This document shows positions 25,001-38,761 of a DNA stretch of 64,000 nt, piece after piece. Each line of letters opens with the position of its first letter. The first letter of the stretch is position 1. The DNA lies in assembly GCA_006384855.1 (NCBI GenBank), contig VCJN01002718.1, positions 1 through 64,000 on the forward strand, written 5' to 3'. Under the pieces are notes generated by a model. The model was not told the DNA's origin. It saw only the letters and a list, made by a program, of their open reading frames with translations, and did not search any database. Both the position numbers and the translations under genes were made by a program. This DNA comes from Tetraselmis striata (Eukaryota; Chlorophyta; Chlorodendrophyceae; Chlorodendrales; Chlorodendraceae).

Positions 25001-25138
25001 GCTAGCACTGTGGCTTCGGTGATGGGGTCCGCCAACGCATGGAACGGTAAGGACCCGGAAGAGGCATCATTGACAGTAATACGTGTGGAAATGGCATGCA
25101 GTGATCAACAGAGGGGGACGGGCATCCCCATGTTCAAG
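22019..25138. other. 3.1-kb region without recognisable genes
   Basis: Open frames here are unsupported and show no family motifs or convincing exon chains. A 28-bp imperfect direct repeat (TGCGGGGAGTTGCAC, 3 variable bases, ACATGCCCCC) occurs near 24417 and 24512. A short (AGCT)n run is at about 24994. The left part must hold the 3' UTR of the DUF7164-like gene. Confidence 0.4.
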
Positions 25139-25143
25139 TTTAC
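25139..25143 (-). terminator. TGTAA poly(A) signal of the Sec39/NBAS gene
   Basis: On the minus strand TGTAA lies about 72 nt past the stop codon at 25215-25217, the usual chlorophyte spacing. Confidence 0.5.
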
Positions 25144-25214
25144 ACATGCTTGTTGTACCATGGTTAGTGATGCGGGGCCGCAGGAGGGCTTCGCGGCAGA
25201 TCGACCGGCCCATG

Positions 25215-28200
25215 TCACTTCAAGCAGTTGACGACCGTCTGCAACGCGTCGGAGCAGCGCTGTGGCGCCTCGGCGAGCAGCACGGCGGCTGTCGCAGGCA
25301 GCACGGCGGAGAGCCCAATCGGCGCGGCGGTGTTGGCGCTCGCCGTCGATGCAGGTGAGGTCGCGCGCGCGGCGGCGCGCAGGTAGCGCTGCAGTATCGC
25401 CAACGCGGCGTCGGGGCTGCGCAGCGCCGGCGACACTCGGCCACGCTCGAGCAGCAGGCCGCCGGCGACCAGCGGCTGGCCGGCCGCCACCAGCTCCGCC
25501 ACCGCGCAAGGCAGCAGTGCGCCGGCGGCGGGGTCGCAATCGGCATCGGTGCCGGCCGTCGTCATCGGTGCGGCCGCCAGCGCGTCGAGAACGGCGGGCC
25601 AGACGGCCCGTGAGCCGCGCAGGCAGCCGAGTGCGCCGCCGCCGTGGTGGAGCAGCAGCGCCAGCAGCGGAGCGGCCAGCGAGGAGTCGACGCCGCCGCT
25701 CGCCTGTCCGAGTCGCGCAAGCGCCTCGTCGTGCAGGTCCTCGTACGGCAGCGCGAGAGCGAGGATCGCGGCCGCTGTCTGGGACGAGCCGATGGCGGCC
25801 ACGGCGCCGGCGGCCCCCTGCTCCGACAACAGCAGTCGGCAGCAGGCCGCCCCGCGCTGCAGGAGGGGCAGACACGCGGGTAGGTGGCGTCCCGCCCCGC
25901 CCGGCAGCGACAGCAGCGCGCCCAGCAGGTTGGCCCAGGCGGAGTGGACGCCACTCAGGCCGTCCTCCGGCAACCCCCACACCGCCCCGCCCCGCCAGGG
26001 GCCCACCATCGCCTCGCCGAGGGACAGCAGCGCGGCCTTGGCGGCGCGCGTCGACTTCGGCGGCGTCGACAACAGGCGCGCAGCCAGGGCCGAGGCGGCC
26101 TCGGCGCTGCTCACGTCGGCGTCGGTCACGGAGGCGGCGGCATCGGGCCAGGCGGTCGCCAGCGCCGCGGCGGTCTCGGCGCGCAGAAGCTCGGCACGCG
26201 CGCAGTCGGAGCCACCCGGCGGGCTCCAGGGGCCCCACCTCGCGGATGGGCCCAGCAGCAGTTCTCGCCGCAATGCCGCGGCAGCCTCCGCCTCTGGGAG
26301 TGGGGTTCAGCCAGAGCGAGTCAGCTAAGGCCGGGCCATGACCATCAACCAATAGACGGGCGTTTGGTTTTAAGGGATACGAGGAGGTGAAATTGTCATC
26401 ATCATCAACAAGGGGGGGGGGGGGGGGGGGGGGGAGGGGGGGAGATGCGACCAAAGAAATAATCCCAGGCTCCGATGAAGGTAGAATTCACATTCCCAAC
26501 CACCCCTAGTCTGCTATATGTATATGGGTGTATCGAATACTTCAAACACATCATTGGAAGCGATCAAATGACCGAGATGCCTCGCTCTATACTACGTATA
26601 ATATGTAGTATGTGTAGTACACTACGTGTATACACACACTATGTATAAGTCAGGGAGACCCACATAAGTACATATGTGGACGTGAATAAAACGCATCACA
26701 ATGTCCATGAGCGGCCCTCACCTCCACCTTGCAACAGCGCTGACCACACCGCCTCGCGCAGCCTCGACACAGACGGCTCGCCATCTTGGGCCGCGGACGC
26801 CCCCACCTGCGCCGCCACCATGTGGCTCTGGTCCAGTGCGCCCACGAGGGCGGCGGCCGCGGCGGCGTTATTGGTAGCGAGCGCGTCGGCAAGTCCGGTC
26901 GACAGACATGCAGCGACCGCCGCCTCCGCCTCGTCACCGCGGAAGGCAGCCGCGACTTGCAGCGCGAGAGGCGCGCCGCCCCCAGCAGCCAGCGACGCCG
27001 ACAGCAGCTTCTCGACGCGATCCGTGGCGGGTTCTTCGACATCCGCCATGCCGTCGAGCAGCTCACTCGGTATCGCGCCGGGCGGCACTGCGCTGCGCAA
27101 CTCCTCTAGTGCGCCCAGCCGGGCCTCCAGCGCCACCAGGTCTGCCTCGGCGTCCTTCCCAAGGTGCGCGAGTAGGCCGCGCAGGATGGCCAGTCGCGCG
27201 GCGGGCGGCAGCCTCGGCGGCGCCTCTGAGTACGCGGCGGGAAGGCCCGACGGGTCGTCCATCGCCATCCAGCGGCCAACGGCGCACGCGTTTGAGACGG
27301 ACAGGCCTTCCATCGAGGCGGCGCAGGCGGCTGTGGCAGCGGCGGCCGGCCCACCCCCCTCGCCAGCCGACGCCACAGCATGTACAATGGCGAGGCCGCG
27401 GACACCGCTGGGCGACAGCCATGCCGACTCGCCGATGGGGCCACCTTCCGTGCCGCGCCAAGCGGCCATCGGGAAGTCGGCCAGGAGCCCAGCCAGCGGC
27501 TCGACGACGCCCTCATGCCCTGAGAAGGCACGCCACGCCAAATTAGCCGCTCGACAACATGAGGTGAGCGCTGCGAATGCTATCGCACTGGAAGGTGTTA
27601 CCTTTCGGATCATCCGAGAACGACGCCAACGCGGAGACGATGGCCCGCAGTGCGACGTAGCCCTCCGAGCCCGGACCGGTCGGCTCTTGCAGCAGCACTG
27701 GCTCGTCGCCGCCGGCGCCCTCGCCGATCAGCGCCACCACTGCCGTGCCGACCAGCGCCAGCGGGGCCAGGCGCCCAGCAACGGGCGCCGGAAGGGCGGC
27801 CATTTCTGCACAGAAGCTGCCGAGAGCGGTGGCGTCCGCAGCCAGCTCGCTTGCAGCTGCAGTAGCTGCGCCATCCTCGGCGCCCTCCATCGCCTATCGA
27901 CAATGCAGGTAAAGCGCGTCCTCAATGCCTGCAGTGCCTGTAATTTCTAGAGAGCCGCCTATGGTACATTCAAGCTGCTGACTTCCCCATACCACTTCCC
28001 ATCTCCCGGCGACATCTTTTATATATAGGCACGCATATGATATCAGGCAACGGTACATTATACAGCCCAAAACTTGATATATCAAGAGGAGGGTTTTTTT
28101 TTCCCGGCGCACCTGCCAGCATCGCGCGGCTAATACCAGCAGGTTTGCCAGGGCAGCCGACTGAGCGCTGCGGCCGCCGGCGGCACTCTCGGCCAGCTGC

Positions 28201-31200
28201 GCTGGCAGCATCGCCAGTAGCTCCGCCGGCCGCTGTAGCAGCTCCTCCCCGGGACCCGTCAGCTCGCCCCCCGACAGCACGGCGCCGCCGAGGATACGTC
28301 GCAGCGAGTACGCGGCCCGAAGCTGCCAGGTCTCGACGCCATATTGCGCCGCCAGCTTGAGGGCCGTGTCCAGCTTCTCGGCGTCGGCATTGACCGCGGC
28401 GGCCTGCGCCAGCTGCAGGAGCACGTCGCTCTGGTACCTAGTATCTCCCGCCGCAAAGCGCTGCTGGTTGAACCCCTCCGCGGCCGCCCCCGCGCTCGAC
28501 ATCCACTGCGCGATGCCGCTAGCGTCGGCGGCCGAGCTGAGGCGCGCCGACAGCAGCTGAGCGGCCGCCAGGGCGTCGGCTGCGATGTCGGCAGCGGAAA
28601 AAGCGGTACAGAGCTCTCGGCGCGGCGACCAATAACAGCCATCCTATAGTACCTGAACATATAAAATAGCGAAAACTGTTTAGAAATGGATGGTGGGGCT
28701 CGCACCGGCCTCCTCCGCCTGGCTGCCGACCTGCTGCGCCTTGGCCAGCAGCTGCGCAGGCGGGAGCTGTAGCGCCGCCGCCGCCGCCTCCGGCGAGTCA
28801 ACCGCGCCCGCCGCCCTCAGCACCAACCAGCACTCCGCGGTCATGCCAAGCAAGCGCGCTAGCCGGCCGCCCTCGTAGCTGCGCCCCTGCACAGCACGCC
28901 GCGAGGGAGGGGGTGTGAGGATGGGCCGATGGACAGCCCCGTTTCCGAGAAACAGGAGAGAACGGACACCATCACACTACCCTACGTCGATCGACTTCCG
29001 ACTGTGCCGACTTGATTAGAAGTCAGGCCCCCGCCCCAAGGGGGTCATCCAATGGAATCTATAGAGTAGAGAGTACCATAGCGTTTAAGGAAGCGATATA
29101 ATTGGCGTGTGATATAATAATGATACGTTCGGATACTATATGAATTGATGTAGTTGCCGCTACATAGCTAGGGAGGATTGGGCTCTGAGAGCAACCTTTG
29201 CGAACACAGCAGCTCGACTTTCAAACCTGCCAACCAACCTGCTGCAATCGATTGCGTCATTGATTTCGTTTCGCGAGGCATGATTGCGCACCTGCGCCGC
29301 GTACTCCGCGACGTCCGCCGGCCGCCCCTCCTCGTCTGCCTCCACCAGCGCGCCGAGCGCGAGCGCATTGCCGGGCGTCTGGACCACGATGCGGCCGTCG
29401 GCCCAGCCTCGCATGCGCTCCGCCGCGTTGACGGCCGCCACGAGCAGCGAGGGCGCGGAGGTGCGCCCCCAGGCCGCGCCGTGCTCGCTGCCCTTGGCCA
29501 GCCGCTCGAGCGAGCGCAGCTGCCCCGCAATCGTCGCGATCTGCGCGCCGCGAATCACATCGTCAATCGTCGACACACCCACGAAATCATGTCAAGATCG
29601 GAGCTGCGATGGTTGTGATCTCCGGTTATCTCGGAGCGAGCCATCGCGTGCTAGTTTTATGCAGCGGCGGCGCTTCCAGCACCGGCATGACCCGCGCCGC
29701 GCTCCAGCGAGCGTTACAGGCCGCCCTCACCTGCTCCGCCGGGCACTGCGCGGCGGCAAAGACAAGCAGCCGGCGCAGCGCGTCCGCCGCGGGCGTGCCG
29801 CCTGCCAGCAGCCCGCCACCCGAGGAGGCCACCAGCGCGCTCACGCGCGCGCACAGCTCCCACGCGGCGCCGTGCCCGCTCTCCACCAGCTGCAGCGCCA
29901 GCCGGATCGCCAGCTCCGCGTCCGCGGCGTCGCCATCCGCGGCGCTCGCGGCCGCGCGGCTCGCGATCGCGGCGATAACCTGCGAGCCAAACCGGCATCA
30001 GCCGTTGCGCTCGGGACTGAATGATGCCCTGCTCGGCAGCGCACCGCCTTCCGAGCCCACGCCCGGCTGCAACCCTCGCGATTTAAACCGTCTTCGTCAG
30101 TTGGCACAAGGTAGTGACAAACTCGCACCGCATCCATCGCAGCCGGCCGGATTACACTACCCTCCTGGTGGTGGCTATTTTCTTCCGGAAACAACATGGC
30201 CACAATCAAATAAAGTCTGTGTCGGCTCACCGAGTACGCTGGACCACTTTTGACCCCTTACCACTGGGTGCTGATATGATATGACGCTTGTCATCCTCCA
30301 ATTAATTTGAAGGCCCGCCGGCGATGCATTATAAAAGCGGGTTGCCTGTGCTAAGTAAATGCTCGAAATATTTTTCGAAACGACTGTCGCAACTTAAGTT
30401 CCCATGGCTTCACCAGGCCATAAAAAAGCAAGTCAAACGGTTTCTGGGACGACTTTCAGGGAGGCCGGCAGGGGTTTGGGCGCCGTGGGTGGCAATTGCC
30501 TGCGAGCGCTGCTCCGTCGATGACAGCCCCATAAGCTCCGACAGCCGCAGCAGCTCCTCCACCTGCACCGTCACGTGTGGGACGCGCCCGGCAGGCTTCA
30601 ATCGCCCCGGCGGCAGCCCGCCGCCGATGCCGAGAGGGCATTGGGCAAGAAAGTGGGGTCAGCGCGGCAGGAGGGGCGCGCCCACCTGGCGGAACGAGCC
30701 GGGCACCTCCAGCGCCATGTGCACCACCTGCATGCGGTCCTGCAGCTGCTGGTACTGCACTGGCACCAGCGACACCTGCGCAGCCGGGCAGGAGAACCGG
30801 GCTCAGAGCCCAATACCCACCGCACCGAGACGCCTTCTCGGCTGCCCCCTCTCTCTGCCGATAGCCCAGTGATTACTGTACGGGTACAAGGGGCCGTGAA
30901 GACATTGCTGCATTTATATTGCCATATTACCTTGCATTGCATTCAAAGTGACACACGAAATACCGGCATCGGTAAGTATCGCGTGCACCTTAACAGGCCG
31001 ACCGCCCCGTCATGTCTTTGACGGTGCCGCCCTTTGCATGTCAGGTGGCAGATACGATAATGGGAGAATAGAAACGGGTGGTCACCCCCAGGCCGGGCAG
31101 CTCCCGCAGCAGCTCGATCACCGCCAGCTCCGCCGCGGCCTCTGCGCAGCCGTCCGGCAGCAGCTCGAAGCACGCCGCCGCCTGCGCCACCTCAGGCGCG

Positions 31201-34200
31201 TCCACCGCGGGGGCGCTGTAGAGGTACTCGCGCCCGCAGGCCACCACCAGCGCCTCCGCCTGCCACAACAAGCCGGGCCAAGCGTCAGATCACAGGCCCT
31301 CACCCACTGCGCAGCGCCGAGCTGGCTGACACTGCGGGTCCCATCCCGCGCCGGGGCTCAAATGGAAGGGGGAGGGGGGTTACCTGCTGCGGGGACAGTC
31401 GCACGCTGCCGGTGCCCTGCAGGTAGGAGCGCGCCAGTCCAAAGCGCCCCGCCCGCAGCAGCGTGCGGCACAGCTCCGCCATCAGCCAGGCCCGCTCCAC
31501 GCGCAGCCCGCCCGCATGCATCTGCGCGGCGCGCCCAGCAGCGAGGGAGGGGGCGATCCGGTCAGTCCAGCCGCGAGGGACATCGCCCACCGCCAGTGTG
31601 CGCAAGGATCCCCACGCCCGAGAGACCGTGCTGCCGCCAATTATTTCACTCGGTGCAACCAGAGGTGGGATCCCGTCCCTCAGGACCTCACTACTGTTGA
31701 TGCCTGTAGCCACGTGCTAGTGGGGTGGTGACCAAATCAGCCGCTATGGGCAGGCGGCGCCCTGCGGTGAGCGGCGGGCACGCACACCGGCACTGAGCGG
31801 CGCCCCCGGCTGACTGCGCCCTGCCCACATGCGGTCCGACGCCTACCGAACTATGCCCAATTGGGTAACCGGGGCCAACGACAGAAACGGGCAAGTCGCA
31901 GCTTCGAGTTGGCACGACGGTCCCGTGCCAAAGATGTGTTGCAATGGATCTCAAGGGTTCAAGGGTAACGATTCTGTCCACCCTTTGCAACGGGGCTGAA
32001 AACGGTGACACGGTTCACACCCAGAGCGTGGCTACGGCGTACCGCCCAGGGTAAGTCTACCGACAGACTACTAATACTCCTACCATATATGCAATGCTGT
32101 GACATATCGCTGCCAGGGCTGGAGAGGGGGCTCGTCTGCACTTCCGGGTCCCACCCAATTATAAAAGCGTTGCGACGTCCTACCCTGGGCCTGCACGCCC
32201 GCAGGCTTTGTCGGTATACTCACCGCGGGGCAATGCGGCGGTATAATAGTGAACTGACCAAAGGGCGTGATCGGTTAACGGTGACCGCGGGAGGTTGGCG
32301 GCCAATCCATGACTAGCCACCCCCCGCATGCGCGCCTTGTGGGTAGGGGCTCGCATGCTCCAGGGAGGCCGCAGGGCGCACCTCCTTGAGCTCGCGCCAA
32401 AGGCGCGTCCACGTGGCGTCCTGCCCGGCGACTGGGGAGCGCACCGTCGCCGCCAGCAGCGCGCGCACGTGGCCCTCTGCGCCCTCCGCGCCCAGCTCCC
32501 GCACGGCCACCGCCTCCAGCGCCAGCCGCCCCCCGTGGCTCGCCAGCAGGCGGCCCACGCGCACGTGGCCGCGGGCGGCCTCCACCGCGCGGGCAACCTC
32601 GCAGCGCCTGCGGGCGCCGACCCCACGCCGGGCACAGCGTCAGGCGGTATCCATGCGAGCACACGGTAGGGCCGAGCACGCCCGTGAACACTTCTGCTGT
32701 TGCCTGCGCACTTATCCGAATGAACCCCACCTTTTCCAGTGCTCAACATCTGAAGAAAGCCACACCCAAACTGGCAGCGTGTGCTTGCATGCCACATATA
32801 AAACTGCCTCCGTCTACATTTCTTGGAAATGCTCGAGCTCTAAATTATGGAGTTTTCGATGCGAGACCTGGGCGCTGACGGAATGCCAACACGAGGCCCT
32901 CTTGATTCAAGGCTAGGGTAGCAAGAGAAGAGTATTGATCCAGCTCAAGGCGCCCAGGGGGAGGGGCAATCCAGGGCGCATTCGGCTCTCGTGATCCAGG
33001 ACTCTACTTGTTTCAGGTCGGAAAGCACTAAGCAGTCATCGGCTTGCGGGTTAGCTCCCACCCAATCGGGGTGCGTGTGGCGGCGGCGGCGCTGTCAGCA
33101 ACGTACCTCTCCGCGGCCTCCTCGCTCTCCCCCGCCGGCGCCTCCTCCCCCTCCCCCGGCATCGCCGCCGCAGCGACGTCCAGCAGCGCGTCCATGTCGT
33201 CCCACTGGTCCAGCGCCCTGCGGGGACACGCCCGCCCACGCGTCAGCACACAGCTGCGGCACAATTGTGGGAAGTGACACATCCGGGAGGGATCTTACAG
33301 GGCAATCCCCCACCCAGCTGGTATCCTCCCCCCTACCTCCCCAACAAGAAAGAGTATATGCACGCTGCGAGAAGGGATCCCGAGCACAGACACGGCCTGG
33401 CTGCATATTTGTTGGCGCTGCTACCGGCACCATCACTTGTGAGAGAGGCATGGCCTTATCCGGAGTGGCAGAGGGGAGGAGGGGGGGGGGGGGGGGGGAG
33501 GAATCCTAATTGTAGGCAGCCTCAAGGAACGTTCAGGGAACCTCCGATGCAGCTAAGTGGCGTCGCCCTGAGGGCCTGATCTAACAAATTCAAGGCCCGG
33601 ATCCGGATGTAGATGTGACCCATTTCCCGGGTTGGTCAGAATTCTAGGACCCTGCCCTCTCATTGCCGTTGTGGTCTTGTAGCAGCTGCGGGTAGTTACG
33701 CCCCCCAGATTAGATGGCAGGGAGCGAAGAAAGGCTAGTGTATGGCGACCCGTGCATGATGTACGGGGTTGGAGTGGGTGTGTGGGGGTTGGTGGTGCCA
33801 GGGAGGTAGGGGGGGGGGGGGCTCCCACCTGCAGGCGTACACAGCGCGGACAGCCATGTCCGCAACCTGCAGGTCACCGCGGAGGAGCGAGTGCTCGGCG
33901 GCCTGATCCGCCAGGAAGGCCAGGCACCACGCCAGGCGGCCTGGGACGTGTAAGGGTCACAGCCATAGCCCAGTTAGTGCATCGCCTTGTGCCGCCCGCA
34001 CCCATCATGGCGAACGTGGGAGAGGCGCGGTGCGCAGTGCATCATTGGCGTGCTGGCATGCTTGATGATTTTTACAGAGATTGTCATGATAGTGTGTTGA
34101 GTGACAACAGTAACAACATCTCGTTGCTTATGATCACTCTGTATCTGCTCATGAAATGTATATCTTCATACATACGTACATACATACATACATACATACA

Positions 34201-37200
34201 GACAGACAGACACAGACACAGCCACGGGTGCCGACATGGTAATAAGAACACCGCAAATACGCGGTAATAAGACCCTCCCTGGCTGCCATATCACTTTGTA
34301 TCTGCTCATCAAATGTATATCTACATACATACATACATACATACATAAATATATACACATACATATATACAGACACACAGAGACAGCCACGGGTGCCGAC
34401 CCGGTATTAAGAGCACCGCAAATAACGCGGTAATATGAACCTGCCCTGGCTGCCAGAGGTCAAAAATAGACGAAACCTTAGAGGAGCTATGAGGAGTGTT
34501 CTCATATGTTGCATGCAAGCCCATGTTCAGCCTCATAAGAACTTACAGGACGAGTTCTTTTAGGTGAGTTGGCGCCCGTATGTATGCATATGTTGTGTGG
34601 GTAGTTGTGGATGAATATGGAGACCAATGACAGCAGCCAAGCCCGCTGGGGGCGCAGTCACCAGCTTCGGCTTCCTTCTCCAGCACGGCCTGCGCAGCCT
34701 CAGCCGTCTCCTCGGCGCCGACCCGCTCCGCCAGCAAGGCGGCGCGCTCGCGGACGTCGTCCTGCGCAAACGGTAACAGTGCTCCAGGTTCAAAAATGAG
34801 CTGCGCTGGCGGGTGGCCATTCTGCACGCCCATGGCGGCGCGGCATACCCGACGCACGAACTCTCAGAATCAACGCGGCGTGCCTCACCAACAAGCAGCC
34901 GCAGAGTCAACGGCTTGACTCGCGGTTGGCCGAATTCATTAATCTACGAGGAACAAATGGGGATAAAGGGACGTGTCGGTTGGGTTGATTGCGCACCCCG
35001 TGCATGGGCGGCGATAGCGGGCGCGTGCCGGCGCACATGGACGGACGCTTATAAATATACCCCTCGAATTGGGCTTTTGCATGCAAGCTGTAAGAACATG
35101 CGCTATGGTTGCTCTACAGTTCGACCTCTGGCAAGTAGCGAGGGCTCTTATTCGCAGTGTCTGTTCCTGTAGGTGGCGTGTGGTGCTGGGCTGGGGCTTA
35201 CATTTGGGGTTCTTGCGATGGGTGAACCGGGCACGCTTATGGCAGGAGAACGTCCTGGCTAACGCGGGCTCGTGGCTGCTTGTTGTGGCCAGCAGCTGGG
35301 CCAAGAGGGGGTTTCTTGGGGGGGGGGAGGGGGGGGCTCACTCGGACCGTCTCCGGCTCGCTGCCCTGCAGCAGCAGGCGCAACTGCGCCCCGGGCGCCA
35401 TCGCCTCGTAGTCCGCTAGCTCCAGCGCCCAGCCGCTGCCGCCGGCGCTCCGCGCCACCAGCGCCAGCTCCCCAAGCAGCGCTGCCAGGCCCGCCAGCTC
35501 GCCGTCCGCAGCGCCCGCGCCCAGCTCCAGCCCCATCCGCGCCAGCGTCGCGGCGTGCGCGAGGTGCCCTGCGCGCGCCTCCAGCGCTCGGACGCGGGCC
35601 GGGTACCAGGCCTCCTGCCGTCATCAACAGGGGGCGGGGGGGGGGGGGGGGGGGGGTGGAGGGCAGGCGGTATGCGCAGCTGTGTCAGCCAAACACCGCA
35701 GCGTCTCTGCCCGCACCGCTCGGCATAAGACAGCTCCTCTGCTTTCCACATCCTCAAGGTCGGAGAAGACGACAACCACATGCCGATGCAGCGCTAGACA
35801 ACAACCGCCTGCGGCATGATAGGGTGACCTCATCGATGATCACACGACAGTGCACCGTATCGTTCAACTGGATTGCGGGTCGGACAAGTTTCAAATGGGG
35901 TGGCACCATCGACCTAAGGTTGCATGATATGTTTCCGGTGTCTACACTTAGACATCCAGATGGACCCAACTTCCCCTTCCCCGCGAGTGTTTCAAATACA
36001 TGTGATAAATGGCGGATCCGAAACGTGAGCGCGGTCGATGCTGCCATCAGGGCAGCCCTGGGTTCAGGAGTGGGTGGCCCGGCAGCTGGGCGCAACTCCC
36101 AAAAGCGGCCCAGTATGCAAGCGCAGATTTGAGAGAGATTGCTTGCGCGGGGAGCAATGGATGGCGGCCGTAGTTACCACGTCTGCAGCCGCCAGCTGCA
36201 CCACCTCCCCCACCGCCACGCGAGTGAGCGCCTCCGTGGCGTACAGCAGGTCCTGCCGGCCTGCAGCGGCCAGGTGCGCTGCGGCGGCGGCGCCCTCCGC
36301 CCAGTCGACCTCCTTTATGCGGGCACAACGCCGGTCAGGAGAGTGATGCACTGGGGGGGACGGGCAGAAGGGCGGTGGGCCCGCGGCCAGGCGGGAGCTC
36401 GCAGGCGCAGTGTGCCCAGTGTACCTGCGGCGGCTTGCTTGTGTGCGCGGGGGCGCCCGGCGAGGGCAGCAGCGACTTGTACAGCTGCGGGTTCAGGGTC
36501 TCGGGCAACTTGGCCAGGATGTCCAGCAGGTAGGGGTGCAGGGTGTGGTGGAAGCGCGCCAGCAGCACCTGCGGCGCGACGCAGTGCAGGGGGGGAGGGG
36601 AGGGCAGCTTGGGCGGCGCGGTTTGCAGGCTACAAGCGGCCAGGAGGTGACGGAGGTCGGGCGCGCAGGGGGGGTTAAGGGCGGCAAAAGGTGACCTGGA
36701 CGCCAAAGATGTGGCCGGTGGAGGCCAGATGGCACGCCGCCTCGTGCAGGTTGGCGTCCCGCAGCGCGGAGTAGGCCTCTGCCTCGTAGCCGCCCTTCAG
36801 GAGCTCCGTCAGCGCCCCCAGCCGCTCGCGGTGGCGCAGCAGGCAGAGGCGCGCCTGCAGCATCCACTCCCCCGTGGCATCCGCAGCCGCCTCGCCTCCT
36901 CCCTCCAGCTGCGCGCCGGCCAGGGAGAGCGGCAGGATGGCAGGCGCGTTAGGCATTCCGCCGCCATAGTCGTCCACATATGAGCGCGTTGCGTGATGCC
37001 GCCATTGAGGAAGGAAAGGATGGTGCCCAGAGGAAGAGAAGGATGGTGTGATCGCCCGCATGGCGACATGGCAAGTACTAGGGGGGGGCGAAGGGGGGGG
37101 GGGGGGGGGGGGGGCATTGAACTGCAACGCCAGCCTGGTTACTGTATAGTCACCGGGTTACCCTTACTGATCGTACCACCAACAGTCCCCCTCGCAATGG

Positions 37201-38610
37201 GCGTTGAAAGGGTCCCAGTATGGGCACAAAACAGGTGTGCAAATAACTCAACTGTCACGGTACACCAGCCAAGCATGTACATACATGAACTCGCACAATA
37301 GACACGAGGAAACTTGTATATATACAACTGGGGATCCGGCAATGCTGAAGCCGCTGCAAGTACCCTATTTATGATACTCAAGGTCAGGCGGCAGCGCGCC
37401 ACACTGCCCAGGGGCACTGAAACACCGCGTTGGCGGTGGTCTTGCCTGCTCACGCAGCGCGACGCAGTGGCGCGCCGTCTCCGCCAGGCCGTACTCCAGC
37501 AGCGCGGCCTGCCCCTTCGCGTCCTCCGCCACCCGCTGGAAGCACTCGCTCACCACCCAGCCGCGGTCCTGCGGCCCAGCAGCAAGGGATAGCGCCCCCG
37601 ATGCGGATTCAGTAAGCCGAGCGGCCAACACGGCGGCAGTTTCGGCTGCGGCGGCCGGCCGTGGGGGCGCGGCGCACCCGGAGGCTGCCCAGCGCCTGCC
37701 GGATGCTGTCCTCCCCCACCGGGCTGCCCTCCCAGCGCGCCTTGTGCACCGCGTCCGCGTCCAGGCCGTGCGCCTCCGCCAGGCCCAGCGCGCCCTCCCA
37801 GTCCCCCTCGCGCAACCGCAGGTGCAGCATCTCGTCCGGCGTGCGCTGCTCCAGTGTCGACAGCTGCCACGCCTCCGCCGGCTTGCGCTTACTGCCGCTC
37901 AGCTGCCGCTCGCCCTCCCCGCTGTCCTCGCCCGGCAGGGGCTCCAGCACCGCCATGGACCGGCCCACCACCGCCACCTTGGTGCCTGCAGCCGCGGGGG
38001 CGATGTCGCCGCCTGCGAGCGCGTCGCTCATGCCGGGTAGCACCGCCGCCGCAACCTGCCATCGTGGACGCGGAGTCAGGCGCCCCCGATCAGGGGTGTA
38101 TAGCAATGCACCATCTCGGCGGCAGGCTTCGCGGTGGATCATATCTTCGTACAAGTGCGGACCCATCCAGGTGGGCAAGTAGGCAGATAGGTAGGCAAGG
38201 CGCAGGCATCTCTCAGACCCTGTTATAAGCTGACACGGGCCTTGCATGCAAGCTAAAGTAATATTCGCCACGGGATTGTGGTGTCTGCATTTGATCGTCA
38301 ACAGGCAGGGCAAAGTGGAATGCGTGGTGAAGTCATTGCCACGGCGGCACAGTGTACGCCCCATACCAAACACATTGGGATACCTCTGGACGTCATCCCA
38401 TGCCCAACGGTCCGCTGGTACATGCAGGGGATGGAAAGGGGGGGGGGGGGGGGGGGGGGGGTCGTTGCACTTGCGCATGCCACGTGCTGTTAGCCCACGG
38501 CTCGGTGCCTGGCCCACTCCATCGCCATGGGCGCCACCAGCTGGCATGTAACCGGCGTCCCCCTTCCGTCACCGCTGCCGCTTAATGTATGTTTTTATAA
38601 TTGGTGGTGT

Positions 38611-38642
<32 letters not shown>

Positions 38643-38719
38643 GCTGCGCATGGGAGCTGACAGCCCAGCCCTCTAAATACCCGCAGCGAGTAAGCACCAA
38701 TGATGCTGTAGACATCCCC

Positions 38720-38761
<42 letters not shown>

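Noticed and set aside
25262-26341. Long plus-strand Arg/Pro-rich frame opposite the last Sec39/NBAS exon
   Set aside because: Composition is that of an antisense shadow of an Ala-rich GC-rich exon.
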